Shown here one piece after another: positions 53,518-62,914 of a DNA stretch of 64,000 nucleotides. This DNA comes from Schlesneria sp. DSM 10557. Lineage in GTDB: Bacteria > Planctomycetota > Planctomycetia > Planctomycetales > Planctomycetaceae. Below the pieces are notes generated by a model. That model ran no database searches, had not been told where the DNA came from, and saw only the letters and a program-made list of their open reading frames with translations. The stretch spans positions 2,542,001 through 2,606,000 of the forward strand of contig NZ_CP124747.1 in assembly GCF_041860085.1 (NCBI RefSeq), read 5' to 3'. Each line of letters opens with the position of its first letter. Position 1 is the stretch's first letter. The position numbers and the translations under genes are program-made.

Positions 53518-53958
53518 ATGCACACACGGAAATTTGAAATCTATTTGTGGATGGTTCTGGGAGGACTGATTTCCGGCTGCGCGCCTGCTCAGCAAGGGGG
53601 GCCTCGAATCGAAACCACCCCGGTGACGGGTATCGTGGAAGTCGACGGTGAACCTGCGGAAAATCTCCTTGTCGAATGCCATCCCCTGCCCGGCACAGAA
53701 ACGATCAAGTACCCCTTGACCGCCTTAACAGACGCGGAGGGACGTTTCTCGATGTCGATGTATCAGGCCGGAGACGGGCTGCCCGAAGGGACCTACAATC
53801 TCGCATTCGTCTGGGAAGAAATGGGGATCCCGCCCAAAGACAGGCTGAAAGGGGCCTACGCCGACCCCAAAAAATCCAAACACCAGCTGACGGTAGTGTC
53901 CGGTGAGTCAAATGACATTGGGTTGATTGAGCTATCGACGAAAGGAGCGAAGCCCTAG
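53518..53958 (+). CDS. Small lipoprotein with transthyretin-like domain, DUF1559 partner 2
   Basis: 146 residues. Signal peptide with lipobox LISGC (Cys at 21) after MHTRKFEIYLWMVLGG. Beta-sandwich segments are TPVTGIVEVDGEPAENLLVE, TDAEGRFSMSMYQAGDGLPE and GTYNLAFVWE. DRLKGAYADPKKSKHQL and IGLIELSTK match the first copy (51396) in order and spacing. It is a lipid-anchored surface or periplasmic protein and the second half of a duplicated cassette. Confidence 0.88.
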   Translation: MHTRKFEIYLWMVLGGLISGCAPAQQGGPRIETTPVTGIVEVDGEPAENLLVECHPLPGTETIKYPLTALTDAEGRFSMSMYQAGDGLPEGTYNLAFVWEEMGIPPKDRLKGAYADPKKSKHQLTVVSGESNDIGLIELSTKGAKP

Positions 53959-54101
53959 ACCTTCACTCGCATTGCATACCCCCACTGCTCGGCCTGTTGC
54001 CTCGTCTTCTGAAATCACGGGCTGACATTGAAAGTCTTGCTACACACTGTTTCAATCATTCTTCCTGTCCCAGTTGAATCACTTCAGAACAAAGAGACGC
54101 T

Positions 54102-55415
54102 ATGAAATTTGTTCGACCGAACTGCTTGACTTGCCTGATGCTGGTTTTTGCCAGCACGGCATTCGCCCAGTCGTCCCCTGCTCCGGTCGCATCACCGCTT
54201 CAGGATTACCTGAACCTGCCAGACAAGACCTTCGCCTGGAAGCTCAATGAAAAGATTGAGAATCCGCTGGGCAAGATCTACGACGTCGAACTCGCGTCGC
54301 AGGCCTGGATGGATATGACCTGGAAGCACGTGATGATGGTCTACGAGCCAGCCGACCTGAAACACAAGGACCATGTGCTGCTCTTCATTACCGGCGGGGG
54401 CAATCTGAACAAGCCCAGCGATGGTGACCGCATGATGGGCCTGCTGATCGCGAAACTTTGCGGGGCACGGGTCGCCATGGTCCATCAGGTCCCCAATCAA
54501 CCCCTGCTGGGTGGCCGCAAGGAAGATGATCTGATCACAGACACCTTCCTCTTCCACCTCGCCACAGGTGATAAACGCTGGCCGCTCCTGTTCCCGATGG
54601 TCAAAAGTGCCATCCGAGCCATGGACTGTGTCGAACAGCTTGCAGAAAAAGAGTGGAACGCGCCCGTCAAGGGGTTTGTCGTCACGGGAGCGTCGAAACG
54701 AGGATGGACCACGTGGTTGACCGGAGCATCCGACAAACGGGTCGTCGGCATTGCCCCCATCGTGATCGATACGCTGAACTTCCCCAAGCAAATGGACTAC
54801 CAGATCGAAACCTGGGGACGCTACAGCGAGCAGATCGAAGATTACGAACGGAAGGGACTGATCAAGCATCTGCAGGAAGACAGTGACTTCCCGCTGTGGC
54901 GCTGGGTCGATCCCTGGTTCTACCGCGACCATCTGACTCTGCCGAAATTGATTATTAACGGTACCAATGACCGTTACTGGACGGTCGACGCTCTGAACGT
55001 CTATTGGAATGACCTGTCAGGCGACAAGTACATTCGTTACGTCCCCAATGCAGGACATAGTTTGCAGGGGGGCCGCGAAGGGGCCTTCGCCACTCTGGGG
55101 GTATTCTTCCAGCACGTGATCGAAGGAAAGGCGTTACCCGCCATCGACTGGAAGCACGAAACCATCGGCGACGCTCTCCAGTTGACCATCAAGTCAAACC
55201 AGAAGCCCACCGCCGTGCGGCTGTGGACGGCATCCTCAGCCACCAAAGACTTCCGAGAGTCGAAGTGGGAAGCCAAGCTGATTAAGGACACCAACGGCGA
55301 CTATATCGCCACGCTGCCGAAACCAGCGGACGGACACGTGGCTCTCTACGGTGAGGTTCAATTCCACGCCTATGGACAAGACTACACGCTGACAACACAA
55401 ATTCGCCGCGAGTAG
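54102..55415 (+). CDS. PhoPQ-activated pathogenicity-related (PqaA-type) secreted protein
   Basis: 437 residues. Signal peptide MKFVRPNCLTCLMLVFASTAFA. The family signature VTGASKRGWTTWLTGASDKR followed by GIAPIVIDTLNF identifies the PqaA group, an alpha/beta-hydrolase-like fold with the serine nucleophile in GASKRG. A C-terminal His of the triad is likely in NAGHSLQG. Substrate unknown. Despite the name, the family is widespread in non-pathogenic planctomycetes. It has its own promoter region (143 bp after the lipoprotein gene). Confidence 0.92.
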   Translation: MKFVRPNCLTCLMLVFASTAFAQSSPAPVASPLQDYLNLPDKTFAWKLNEKIENPLGKIYDVELASQAWMDMTWKHVMMVYEPADLKHKDHVLLFITGGGNLNKPSDGDRMMGLLIAKLCGARVAMVHQVPNQPLLGGRKEDDLITDTFLFHLATGDKRWPLLFPMVKSAIRAMDCVEQLAEKEWNAPVKGFVVTGASKRGWTTWLTGASDKRVVGIAPIVIDTLNFPKQMDYQIETWGRYSEQIEDYERKGLIKHLQEDSDFPLWRWVDPWFYRDHLTLPKLIINGTNDRYWTVDALNVYWNDLSGDKYIRYVPNAGHSLQGGREGAFATLGVFFQHVIEGKALPAIDWKHETIGDALQLTIKSNQKPTAVRLWTASSATKDFRESKWEAKLIKDTNGDYIATLPKPADGHVALYGEVQFHAYGQDYTLTTQIRRE

Positions 55416-55630
55416 TTTCCGCGGACAACGTCCCTCCGAATTGAGTCCCCATCGGGGTCTGGTATTCTTACTTTCAGACTCGGCACTCCAGCCCCCCATT
55501 CGCCGTGTGGGCCGAGTGCCGATTCCGAAAGTGGAACGCCCGACCCCGATTTTTCTTTTACCCTTCTTTGTTATGCTGTCGATGCGGGGCTTTGTAAAAC
55601 ACGAACTCGATTTTGAACTTCAAGAAGATC
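55416..55630. other. Intergenic region
   Basis: About 215 bp with a T-rich stretch near 55549-55573. No distinct feature. Confidence 0.35.
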
Positions 55631-57091
55631 ATGACGAAGACCACACCCTGGACTCACCTTCCTCCCTTGGCGGGAATCTGTTCTTTCGCCGATGCTCAGC
55701 GATCAGGACTCTCCGTTGATGAGTGTGTCACGTGGATGAAGCGGCACCACTACCTGCTGGTCCGGCTTCATCAGATCTTCACCGCACGGATCACGGCAGA
55801 ACCGGTCTACGAACTGAAAACGGCGTTCAGTCTGCACGCCTATTTGTGTGCCGAGCACGCCACCGCAATTCGGCAGCGGGTCAGCGAACTGCGTGAACCC
55901 CCGCTGGGTCTGGAGGTCATTCCCCATCCCGCACTTGAACTGCTCTGCGACGAGGTACTCGCCGCCCCCACGCATACGGAATTAGTGCTGGGAATCTACG
56001 ATGTGATTGTTCCCGCACTGCTGGAATCCCTGCAGCAGTATATTTCGACCACGAACCCTCTTTCCGATTCTCCTTCCGTCCGGATCGCCCGTTTCTGCAT
56101 CCTGGAAATGGAGGATCTCCTCACGTTCGGTCGCCAGGCGGTGAATTGCCTGGTCGATGCAGAATCGGCTCAAAAGCGTGAATCATGGCGATCGCTGCTC
56201 ATGGACTGCCTGGCACATGCCGGTGGTGTGTCTGGTCGCGACGCCTGTGTTTTGAAATCAAAAACGGACGTGACTGCGGCCGCGGAAGACGGCGACGAGG
56301 TCCAGCCCCTGGTTCCCCAGTTTTCTGCCGTCCCCTATGAATACGATCCCGTTCCGAAACGGGATGCGCGATTCCAGGACTCCTTTAATGGAGGGGTCAA
56401 TCCGGAAGCATTCCTCTACGACGAGCGTTTTTCGGCCCGGGACAAATCCCTGATGATGTTCTACAAGCGTCTGAGGGAAATTGATGTTCCTGAAATGATG
56501 GCCAGTATTCTGGTCCAGACGCCGGGCAAGCCCTGGAAGTATTATCGTGATATGACTCGCCAGCTCTGGGACGAGGCACGCCACGCGATGCTGGGGGAAG
56601 TTGGCTTTGTGCACCTGGGGATTGACTGGTCGCAAATTCCGATCAACTTCACCTGGTCGCGAAACCTGAATACGCAGCTCAAGCCCTGGGAACGCCACGC
56701 CGTCCTGTTCTTCATCGAGCAGGGACTGATGCCCCGTACGGGCAAACGCTACGAATGGGAAGTGGGACTGGCTTCAGGCGTTCCGCTGGCGGGACTGTTC
56801 CAGGACTTCGACTGGGCCGACGAAGTCCTGCATGCCCAGATCGGGCGTGAGTGGTATGTCAAAGAGTTTGGTAACCTGAACGAGGCCATGTCGTATGGGG
56901 ACCGTTGCTGGTCTCAGGTTCTGAGTCACTGGCGCAACTATCTCGAGGAAGGCCTGACACAGCACCGAAACTGGTGGCCAGACATCTATCGCGCTGCGTG
57001 CGAACACTGGGGCGTCACCCCCGATCCTGAAGCACTCGCCTTCAACACCACCTACGAAACGACGCGCGCTGACCTGCAGGAGATCCACTGA
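55631..57091 (+). CDS. Ferritin-like di-iron protein of unknown function
   Basis: 486 residues from the ATG at 55631 (a TTG at 55613 is in frame). The C-terminal half shows the order E, ExxH, E, ExxH expected for a ferritin-like di-iron bundle: the Glu in IDVPEMMASIL, EARH in LWDEARHAMLGE, the Glu in HAVLFFIEQGLM and EVLH in ADEVLHAQIGREW. The N-terminal half is helical and has further EHA and EMEDL motifs that may be a degenerate second bundle. No signal peptide; cytoplasmic. Such proteins act as oxidases, oxygenases or hydroxylases. No substrate is suggested by the neighbours. Family name not recognised, so the di-iron call rests on the motif pattern. Confidence 0.6.
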   Translation: MTKTTPWTHLPPLAGICSFADAQRSGLSVDECVTWMKRHHYLLVRLHQIFTARITAEPVYELKTAFSLHAYLCAEHATAIRQRVSELREPPLGLEVIPHPALELLCDEVLAAPTHTELVLGIYDVIVPALLESLQQYISTTNPLSDSPSVRIARFCILEMEDLLTFGRQAVNCLVDAESAQKRESWRSLLMDCLAHAGGVSGRDACVLKSKTDVTAAAEDGDEVQPLVPQFSAVPYEYDPVPKRDARFQDSFNGGVNPEAFLYDERFSARDKSLMMFYKRLREIDVPEMMASILVQTPGKPWKYYRDMTRQLWDEARHAMLGEVGFVHLGIDWSQIPINFTWSRNLNTQLKPWERHAVLFFIEQGLMPRTGKRYEWEVGLASGVPLAGLFQDFDWADEVLHAQIGREWYVKEFGNLNEAMSYGDRCWSQVLSHWRNYLEEGLTQHRNWWPDIYRAACEHWGVTPDPEALAFNTTYETTRADLQEIH

Positions 57092-57990
57092 CGATCCCAT
57101 GTCGAGAGGAAGTGATTCATCCAGACTTGCCGTTCACTCAACAGCGGGCCCCCGCTCTGTCGGGGTCAGGAACGGCAGGCATGAGATACGCCGCATGAGT
57201 GAGCACCGAAGGGAGAGCGCTCATTTGCTCTACTCAAGAAGTGGCATCAGTGGTCAGATGTCGGACTGCATCGCATTCTCCCCCACACCGCAGGTCTACA
57301 TGTCTGCCCATCGGTCGTCAGTTATGAATGCGGTGAGCCGAAAGAATCCAACAGATCTGAAGGTTCTAATGGATGCCCCTCGGCGGTGCTCTTTTTGTGC
57401 GGATCTGCCTTCTGGCTGAGCAATCTATGATGAGCTTCGTGAAATTGAATCTCTTTCAAAACTCATTTTCTGCATGACATTCGCCTGGAATCCATTTTAT
57501 TTGCGAGCCGTCACATTGCGGCACGCCCCTTGCTTTCATATCTCTTCGTCAACAAGACTTTGACTTCGACTGCTGCAAGGATGCAGATATTGAACATGTT
57601 TCGCAGTCGGTTCCACCAAGGGTAAGTCGGCTGGAAGTGTAGCCGGAACTGGTCTGATGGCCAGAGCCGGGCGAGCGCCTATGCTTTCAGCCGACTCCTC
57701 TTTTTGGAAACGACTGCGAAACTTTTTTGACAGGACAATCCATCGCCATTTGCTGATGTGGATTACCTGGAAGTCTCTCGCCCTCTGCGTTACGCCCCCC
57801 GGGCATCCGTCAACAACTTCGGCTCACGTGCGGGGACCAGCAACGAACGACAAATTCTGGCTCACGCACCTAGGCCTCGAACCGATCAGCGGGAGAAAAT
57901 GTCCCCTTCGATCGCCGTCCCTTCCGCCATGAAATGACAAAGCGAGCGAGCGTTTCGTCTCTGCATTCGTGTCAGCTTTACAACCATCGC
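57092..57990. other. 900-bp region without protein genes
   Basis: No convincing coding sequence. The notable content is the structured element at 57598-57728 described separately. Confidence 0.6.
57598..57728 (+). ncRNA. Candidate structured small RNA ending in a terminator
   Basis: GTTTCGCAGTCGGTTCC (57598-57614) pairs with GGAAACGACTGCGAAAC (57706-57722): 12 perfect bp, one mismatch, 4 more bp, then TTTTTT (57723-57728). Nested inside, AGTCGGCTGGAAG (57625-57637) pairs with CTTTCAGCCGACT (57684-57696), 13 bp with one G-U. A small inner stem CTGG/CCAG may form. A TTGACT box at 57560 with a 17-bp spacer to GCAGAT could be a promoter starting near 57595. I recognise no known RNA family. It could also be just a very long terminator. 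Confidence 0.5.
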
Positions 57991-60807
57991 TCACCAGACA
58001 TAGTGCACGGCGATTCGGGCAGAACCGTTCTTCAATTGAACGGGAATCAACAGTTCCTGCTGCTCACCCGATTTACGGACAAGCGGTTGAACGGTCTGCG
58101 AATCTTCGACCTCGATCTTCCAAACCCCTTCGACCTGATAGAGACCGGTTCGTTCTGTAGTAATCGACTTCCCCGAGGCTGCTCGAAACCAGAGACGTGA
58201 GGGTTGATCCACCCGGTCCGGCGCATTTTCAAATACCAGGCTTCTCTTCAGCGAGGGATACTGCCCTTCTCTGGCCACAGGTAGCGGCGTGTCGCTGATG
58301 GTCAGTCCATTCCACGAATAGCGAAACGTAGGTCGCTTGGAATCGTCCAGACGGTATCCAAGAAACTTGAACCCCCGATCGCGGGCGAGTGTCGCGGGAA
58401 ATTCCTGATCGAGCGCATCGAGAATAGCGAGTGGACTCTGCTGCGGCAGGAAGAGGACGTCGTCTCCCAAGGGGTCGGCAAACCCCTGCCCTCGCCCGGT
58501 CCAATGTTTGGAAGCGTCGATGAACGCCCCATGCCAGATCACCGCCAGACGCATTTCATTGGCGTCGAACGCGAGGTTGACTCCTTCGGGGTATCCGACA
58601 CCGATCCCTCGGCTGCCCGCTCCTTCGATGAAGTTTCGGTATAGAATCGGCTCGTTGGTCGGCTTCAGTTCAATGGGTTCCCGGACAAGTCCTGCGGGGA
58701 CTGCGGCCTTCTCGGCATCGGACAGATAGAGCCAGACGGCCTGCACCTGAAGATTGACGTCGGCATTGAGGACATTCCGGACGGTCGTCTGTCCGAACGG
58801 CCACGGAGCGGGCATGCGTGTTCCACGTCGATAGGCCTGGGGATCCAGTACGTATCTGTAGAACCATTCCGGTCGCAATCGTTTATGCATCGAGGTCAGA
58901 TTTATGGCGCGGACGCCCGTCGAAGGATGCGGACCGAAGTCGTGACACTTGATGCAGGACAGAGATTGCCCCCCCACCATCAATCGCCCGTGTGCCTTCA
59001 CGCGATATTCCGGCTCAGGAAAGTCGGCCGGTGGCAACGGATCAGGCTGCTGGTCAAGTTTGAGGAACTGGTTCACCAGGGGTTCCACATTCGCTGCTCC
59101 GTAGCGAGGCATGCGGGTGACCAGGTATTCCTTGCGATCATTGCTGCTGTGATGAAGGATCTGCCGCAGCCAGTCTGCCCGCAATTTGTCACCGACTCCC
59201 GTCAGCGTGGGAGGAAGGCGACCTTCGTCTCCCATTTCCCGCTGCCGCGACTCGAACGCCCCGTCGCGTTCGGCTTCGGCACCCCCCAGGCCATTGCGCT
59301 GATGGCAGGCGTAACAGTTCAAAGTCGTCAGCGTACGATGTACGCCTTCCGCGAGCGTTTCCTCGAACGGAACCTTCAGTGCCAGATGCAGGGCCGCTCG
59401 CTGGGCCGCATTCAGCCCGTACCGGGGATGGTTGCCGGAAACGTGTTCGGCAAGACAGCCTGAATCAGGTCGTACCTCAACCAGTGGCTTAGTTTTGAGT
59501 GATGACGCGATTCGTTGACCATCCACATTCATGACATGACACGAAGCACATCCCATGCTGGCAAAAAGCTCTTTTCCTTTGGCGACCAGTTCAGGAACAA
59601 TCACGAACGATGGCTGTTCGTCGGTGGGAGGTTTTGGTTTGGCATCGAGCGACAGCAAACCGCTGAGGGGTTGCTGGGGCAATCCAGGCCCCTTGATCTG
59701 CACTTCCAGCGTCGCTTCGCCTCCCCCCTGGAAATACTCGACAACCACCTGATGCTGGCCAGCTCCCAGGACTTTTCGACCCTGCACCGTCTGATGGGGA
59801 TGTATGCCGTCACAGTCCAGGACGACGTCGTGATCGATGACGAGCCTGCTGCCATCATCCGATCCCAGCCAGAACTGGTATTCACCTTCTTTTTGAACGT
59901 TAAGAATTGCGGTGAATTGGATGGCGTAGTCGTTGGCACGCCCGGAGACTGACAAATCAAAACCAAAGCACTCACCATCCCCCACCGGTTTCAACTCACG
60001 GAAGTCGGGTAGTTTCTCCCAGCTTCCGTGAAACAACAGATACTTCGACGTCGGGCTCAGGTTTCTATCCTGGACGAAGTAATGAGCCAGACTCGCTGCT
60101 TCTTCGTCGTTCAATCCCAGCGAAGGCATTCTTCCCGAAGGGCGGGACTTGAGTGGATCCTTAAGGAACGACATCAGACCGGATGTCGTGTACTTCTTTT
60201 CCAGATCAGGCAGGGGTACCGACGTTGCAAGCGAACGCAGATCCGTTCCGCGGGCGTCGTGGCACGCCAGGCAACCGGATGTTCGAAAAAGGTGGGCTCC
60301 CTTTCTGGCGGCTGCGGGATTGGGATTGGTCAGCGTCAAACCGCCGGTCGAGGCGAGAAAATGGGTGAGTGCCTCTGCATTCTCGGCCCGCTTTGATTCG
60401 GACAGTCCCTCCATCAAGTCAGGCATCGTCGTGCCAGGTTTCGTCGTGTGAGGACTCATCAGATAGGCCTGCAACCACTCGGGCTTGACTCGAGCCCCAA
60501 TTGTGTCGAGGACCGGTGCCTGCTTCGATGCCAGTCGGGTGCGAGTCTCTTCGTCAACGGTATGACAGGCGACGCAGTTGAGTTCACTTAACAGCACCCG
60601 GCCACCCGTTTCAGGGCTCAGTTGGATCGGTTCGCTGTCGTCGTCGTCCTCCTCATCCTCAGGATCCACTTTCGGTGGGTGAGCCGGCGGTGCATAGAAA
60701 CGTTCAAACCCCGGCAGCCGAGGGGGGACGAGTTCCGCAGCGAAGAGGTGACTTTCCCGAACTCCAACAAGCACAAGGACGACACAGCACGCCGAACGCA
60801 CAAACAT
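57991..60807 (-). CDS. Exported five-heme cytochrome c with PA14 domain
   Basis: 938 residues from the ATG at 60807, which begins a signal peptide (MFVRSACCVVLVLVGV). Five CxxCH motifs are at 78-82, 179-183, 420-424, 498-502 and 618-622. An acidic low-complexity stretch (PEDEEDDDDSEP) lies at 49-60. Between hemes 2 and 3, residues 275-375 form a PA14-like domain (GEYQFWLGSDDGSRLVIDHD, VVVEYFQGGGEATLEVQIKG). The C-terminal 300 residues have no CxxCH and resemble domains seen after such cytochromes in planctomycetes. It probably binds a carbohydrate and passes electrons. Downstream of an ABC-2 permease gene on the same strand. Confidence 0.9.
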   Translation of the reverse strand: MFVRSACCVVLVLVGVRESHLFAAELVPPRLPGFERFYAPPAHPPKVDPEDEEDDDDSEPIQLSPETGGRVLLSELNCVACHTVDEETRTRLASKQAPVLDTIGARVKPEWLQAYLMSPHTTKPGTTMPDLMEGLSESKRAENAEALTHFLASTGGLTLTNPNPAAARKGAHLFRTSGCLACHDARGTDLRSLATSVPLPDLEKKYTTSGLMSFLKDPLKSRPSGRMPSLGLNDEEAASLAHYFVQDRNLSPTSKYLLFHGSWEKLPDFRELKPVGDGECFGFDLSVSGRANDYAIQFTAILNVQKEGEYQFWLGSDDGSRLVIDHDVVLDCDGIHPHQTVQGRKVLGAGQHQVVVEYFQGGGEATLEVQIKGPGLPQQPLSGLLSLDAKPKPPTDEQPSFVIVPELVAKGKELFASMGCASCHVMNVDGQRIASSLKTKPLVEVRPDSGCLAEHVSGNHPRYGLNAAQRAALHLALKVPFEETLAEGVHRTLTTLNCYACHQRNGLGGAEAERDGAFESRQREMGDEGRLPPTLTGVGDKLRADWLRQILHHSSNDRKEYLVTRMPRYGAANVEPLVNQFLKLDQQPDPLPPADFPEPEYRVKAHGRLMVGGQSLSCIKCHDFGPHPSTGVRAINLTSMHKRLRPEWFYRYVLDPQAYRRGTRMPAPWPFGQTTVRNVLNADVNLQVQAVWLYLSDAEKAAVPAGLVREPIELKPTNEPILYRNFIEGAGSRGIGVGYPEGVNLAFDANEMRLAVIWHGAFIDASKHWTGRGQGFADPLGDDVLFLPQQSPLAILDALDQEFPATLARDRGFKFLGYRLDDSKRPTFRYSWNGLTISDTPLPVAREGQYPSLKRSLVFENAPDRVDQPSRLWFRAASGKSITTERTGLYQVEGVWKIEVEDSQTVQPLVRKSGEQQELLIPVQLKNGSARIAVHYVW

Positions 60808-60945
60808 CTCGCAGACTCCCTGTCGAGTTCTGGAAAACGGTCCCGTCTCTAGATTCGTGTTCTGATCTTCAGTCCCTGCAGCGTCGCACAGTCTCCACGT
60901 GGCCCACAAAAATACCAAGGCGACCTGATCGAGAACTTTTCAAGA

Positions 60946-62751
60946 TCATCCCTTCGGCATTTCCGTTCGACCAAGTGCAGAGTCGTACTCACTGATGGCT
61001 GGAACGAGCATGGCAAGTGTGGTGAAGCCGTAAGCCGCGACGACGAACAGGCAGACACCCAACGTCTGACCGAGCAGGAAGCTGGTGATCGCATAAAACG
61101 TACAGAACGGCAAGATTCCAGCCGCCAGCGTGAGGGCCGGAGATGGGTTGCGGTGCGTGAGCGACGCCCAGAGCCCCAGGCTTCCCCCCAGGATAAAGAC
61201 CAGAAAGCTGGGAAGCTGCAGGCCGAACGAAGCGCGGGCCTGAAGGATCAGGATCATACAGATGAAGATCCCGACAAACAGGAAGAACATGGTTCCAAGA
61301 CTGCTGGCAATCGCCGTCCGGGATACGGTGTAACTCAACCCCGAATGCAGCCCCAGCATGGCGGCAAACGTCACCAGCGACAGGAAACCGAGCGCAATGT
61401 AGATGAAGTTCTCGAGTGTCAGTTGGCCCTGTCCGAGATACCAGATCATGAACAATAGCGGAATCAGGATCAATTCTTTGCTGTTATACAGAACCCCACC
61501 AAGCTTTCCGAAAATGAACTCTTTTGCACTGATATCCGTCGCGAGCAGCAGTTCCAGTGTCCCGGTGTCTCGTTCACTGGTGAGCGCTGTCACTCCTTGA
61601 GCATTGATCAGCAGCATCGAAAGGAGACTCAGCGAGACGAAAGCCGCTCCAACCGGAGAAATCATTCCCAGTACCAGCGGCGAATTCGGCGGAGCTGTCA
61701 GTACCGAATAAAGAGCCGCAGCGGCGATCACCACATAGGCCAGCTTGATGACGATCACTTTGCGTCCATACGCTTTGGTCATCATCTCTCGCCAGATGAC
61801 CGGACTGTTCCAGACCGGACGGGGTGGACGAACAACGCCTCGGTCATTCTCGTCGAGCGTGGCCATATCGCCCAGGGTGCGGGACGGATTCCAGACGCGA
61901 ACTCGAACGATCGTAAACAGAATAATCAGCACCGCCACCAGCAGTAGCAGACCCGATGAAATGAGCGCCACCGCCGAATACGAGAAGCGGCCGGCACTGT
62001 TCAAAGGATCCAGCACGCGCGCCATCGCACGAAACGGGTTGAGCGAACCGATGATGATGCCGACATCGGACAGACTGCCTGTCACCGTCAACACCCCTTC
62101 AACCACCCCCAGAAAAAAAACGATTCCGATGAGGGTGATCGCCAGGGTCTGAAAGGTTTTCTCGCGCCAGAAAGCCACCAGTGAACCCCAGCTTCCCGCC
62201 ACAAGCCCTGAAGCGGCGGAGATGGCGACGGCACACGCAACCTGCTGCAGCGAGACCCCTCCCAGCATTTGGACGAGGGTAAAAACGGGGATCGACGCGG
62301 TCAGAAGAACTCCGGGCAAAAGCAGGCTGGAACAGAGCTTTCCCAGTACCAGTTCGCGGTCGCGCAAGTCCGTCATCAGCAGGAGCAGCATCGTCCTGCG
62401 GTCTTTCTCCTGCGCCACGTTCCCGGCCGCGAAGAGTGCTGCAAAGAAGATCATGATGGCGAGCTGCACCATTGTCAGCACCTGAAAGACCAGTTGCCCA
62501 TAGCGAGCGATGTCTCCCAGATTTCGCACTTGCTGCCAGCCGAACGTTGTCTGCGCCGCGGTGTACATCAGCACGAAGAATGCGGCGACATATCCCGACC
62601 GGATCAGAAAGTGCGACAACTGGCGGGGAACCGTCAGTGCCTCACGCGAAAACAAGGGGCCAGCGAGCACAGGATCAGCCTCAGATGTATTGGATAAAGG
62701 CGACGAATCGGGGCCATTTCGCGTCCACTTCCGTCGCTGAGATAGATGCAA
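60946..62751 (-). CDS. ABC-2 type transporter permease
   Basis: 601 residues, possibly from a later start because the first 30 residues are hydrophilic. Two sets of about six membrane helices are visible (for example YGQLVFQVLTMVQLAIMIFF and LGFLSLVTFAAMLGLHSGLS). After the second helix of each half comes the ABC-2 signature NVAQEKDRRTMLLLLMTDLR and SERDTGTLELLLATDISAKE. The protein is thus two permease halves in one chain. The ATPase partner is not in this window. The gene precedes the five-heme cytochrome by 138 bp on the same strand. Substrate unknown. Confidence 0.88.
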   Translation of the reverse strand: MHLSQRRKWTRNGPDSSPLSNTSEADPVLAGPLFSREALTVPRQLSHFLIRSGYVAAFFVLMYTAAQTTFGWQQVRNLGDIARYGQLVFQVLTMVQLAIMIFFAALFAAGNVAQEKDRRTMLLLLMTDLRDRELVLGKLCSSLLLPGVLLTASIPVFTLVQMLGGVSLQQVACAVAISAASGLVAGSWGSLVAFWREKTFQTLAITLIGIVFFLGVVEGVLTVTGSLSDVGIIIGSLNPFRAMARVLDPLNSAGRFSYSAVALISSGLLLLVAVLIILFTIVRVRVWNPSRTLGDMATLDENDRGVVRPPRPVWNSPVIWREMMTKAYGRKVIVIKLAYVVIAAAALYSVLTAPPNSPLVLGMISPVGAAFVSLSLLSMLLINAQGVTALTSERDTGTLELLLATDISAKEFIFGKLGGVLYNSKELILIPLLFMIWYLGQGQLTLENFIYIALGFLSLVTFAAMLGLHSGLSYTVSRTAIASSLGTMFFLFVGIFICMILILQARASFGLQLPSFLVFILGGSLGLWASLTHRNPSPALTLAAGILPFCTFYAITSFLLGQTLGVCLFVVAAYGFTTLAMLVPAISEYDSALGRTEMPKG

Positions 62752-62914
62752 TTACGTCGTGCGTATCATACGAACGAAATTCGCTTTCTTCGAGTTAAGC
62801 GACGAACGCTGTGCGAAATTCCCGAAACTCTTGTGTCCCCGAACTTTCGGTACGGATGATTGTGCCGGGCCCATACTCGGCAGCACTCAAGCGGCGCAGC
62901 CAGTCACAGAGACA

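Noticed and set aside
57099-57419. 106-codon ORF after the di-iron gene
   Set aside because: Composition looks random and lies in a region with stops in all frames; no family pattern.
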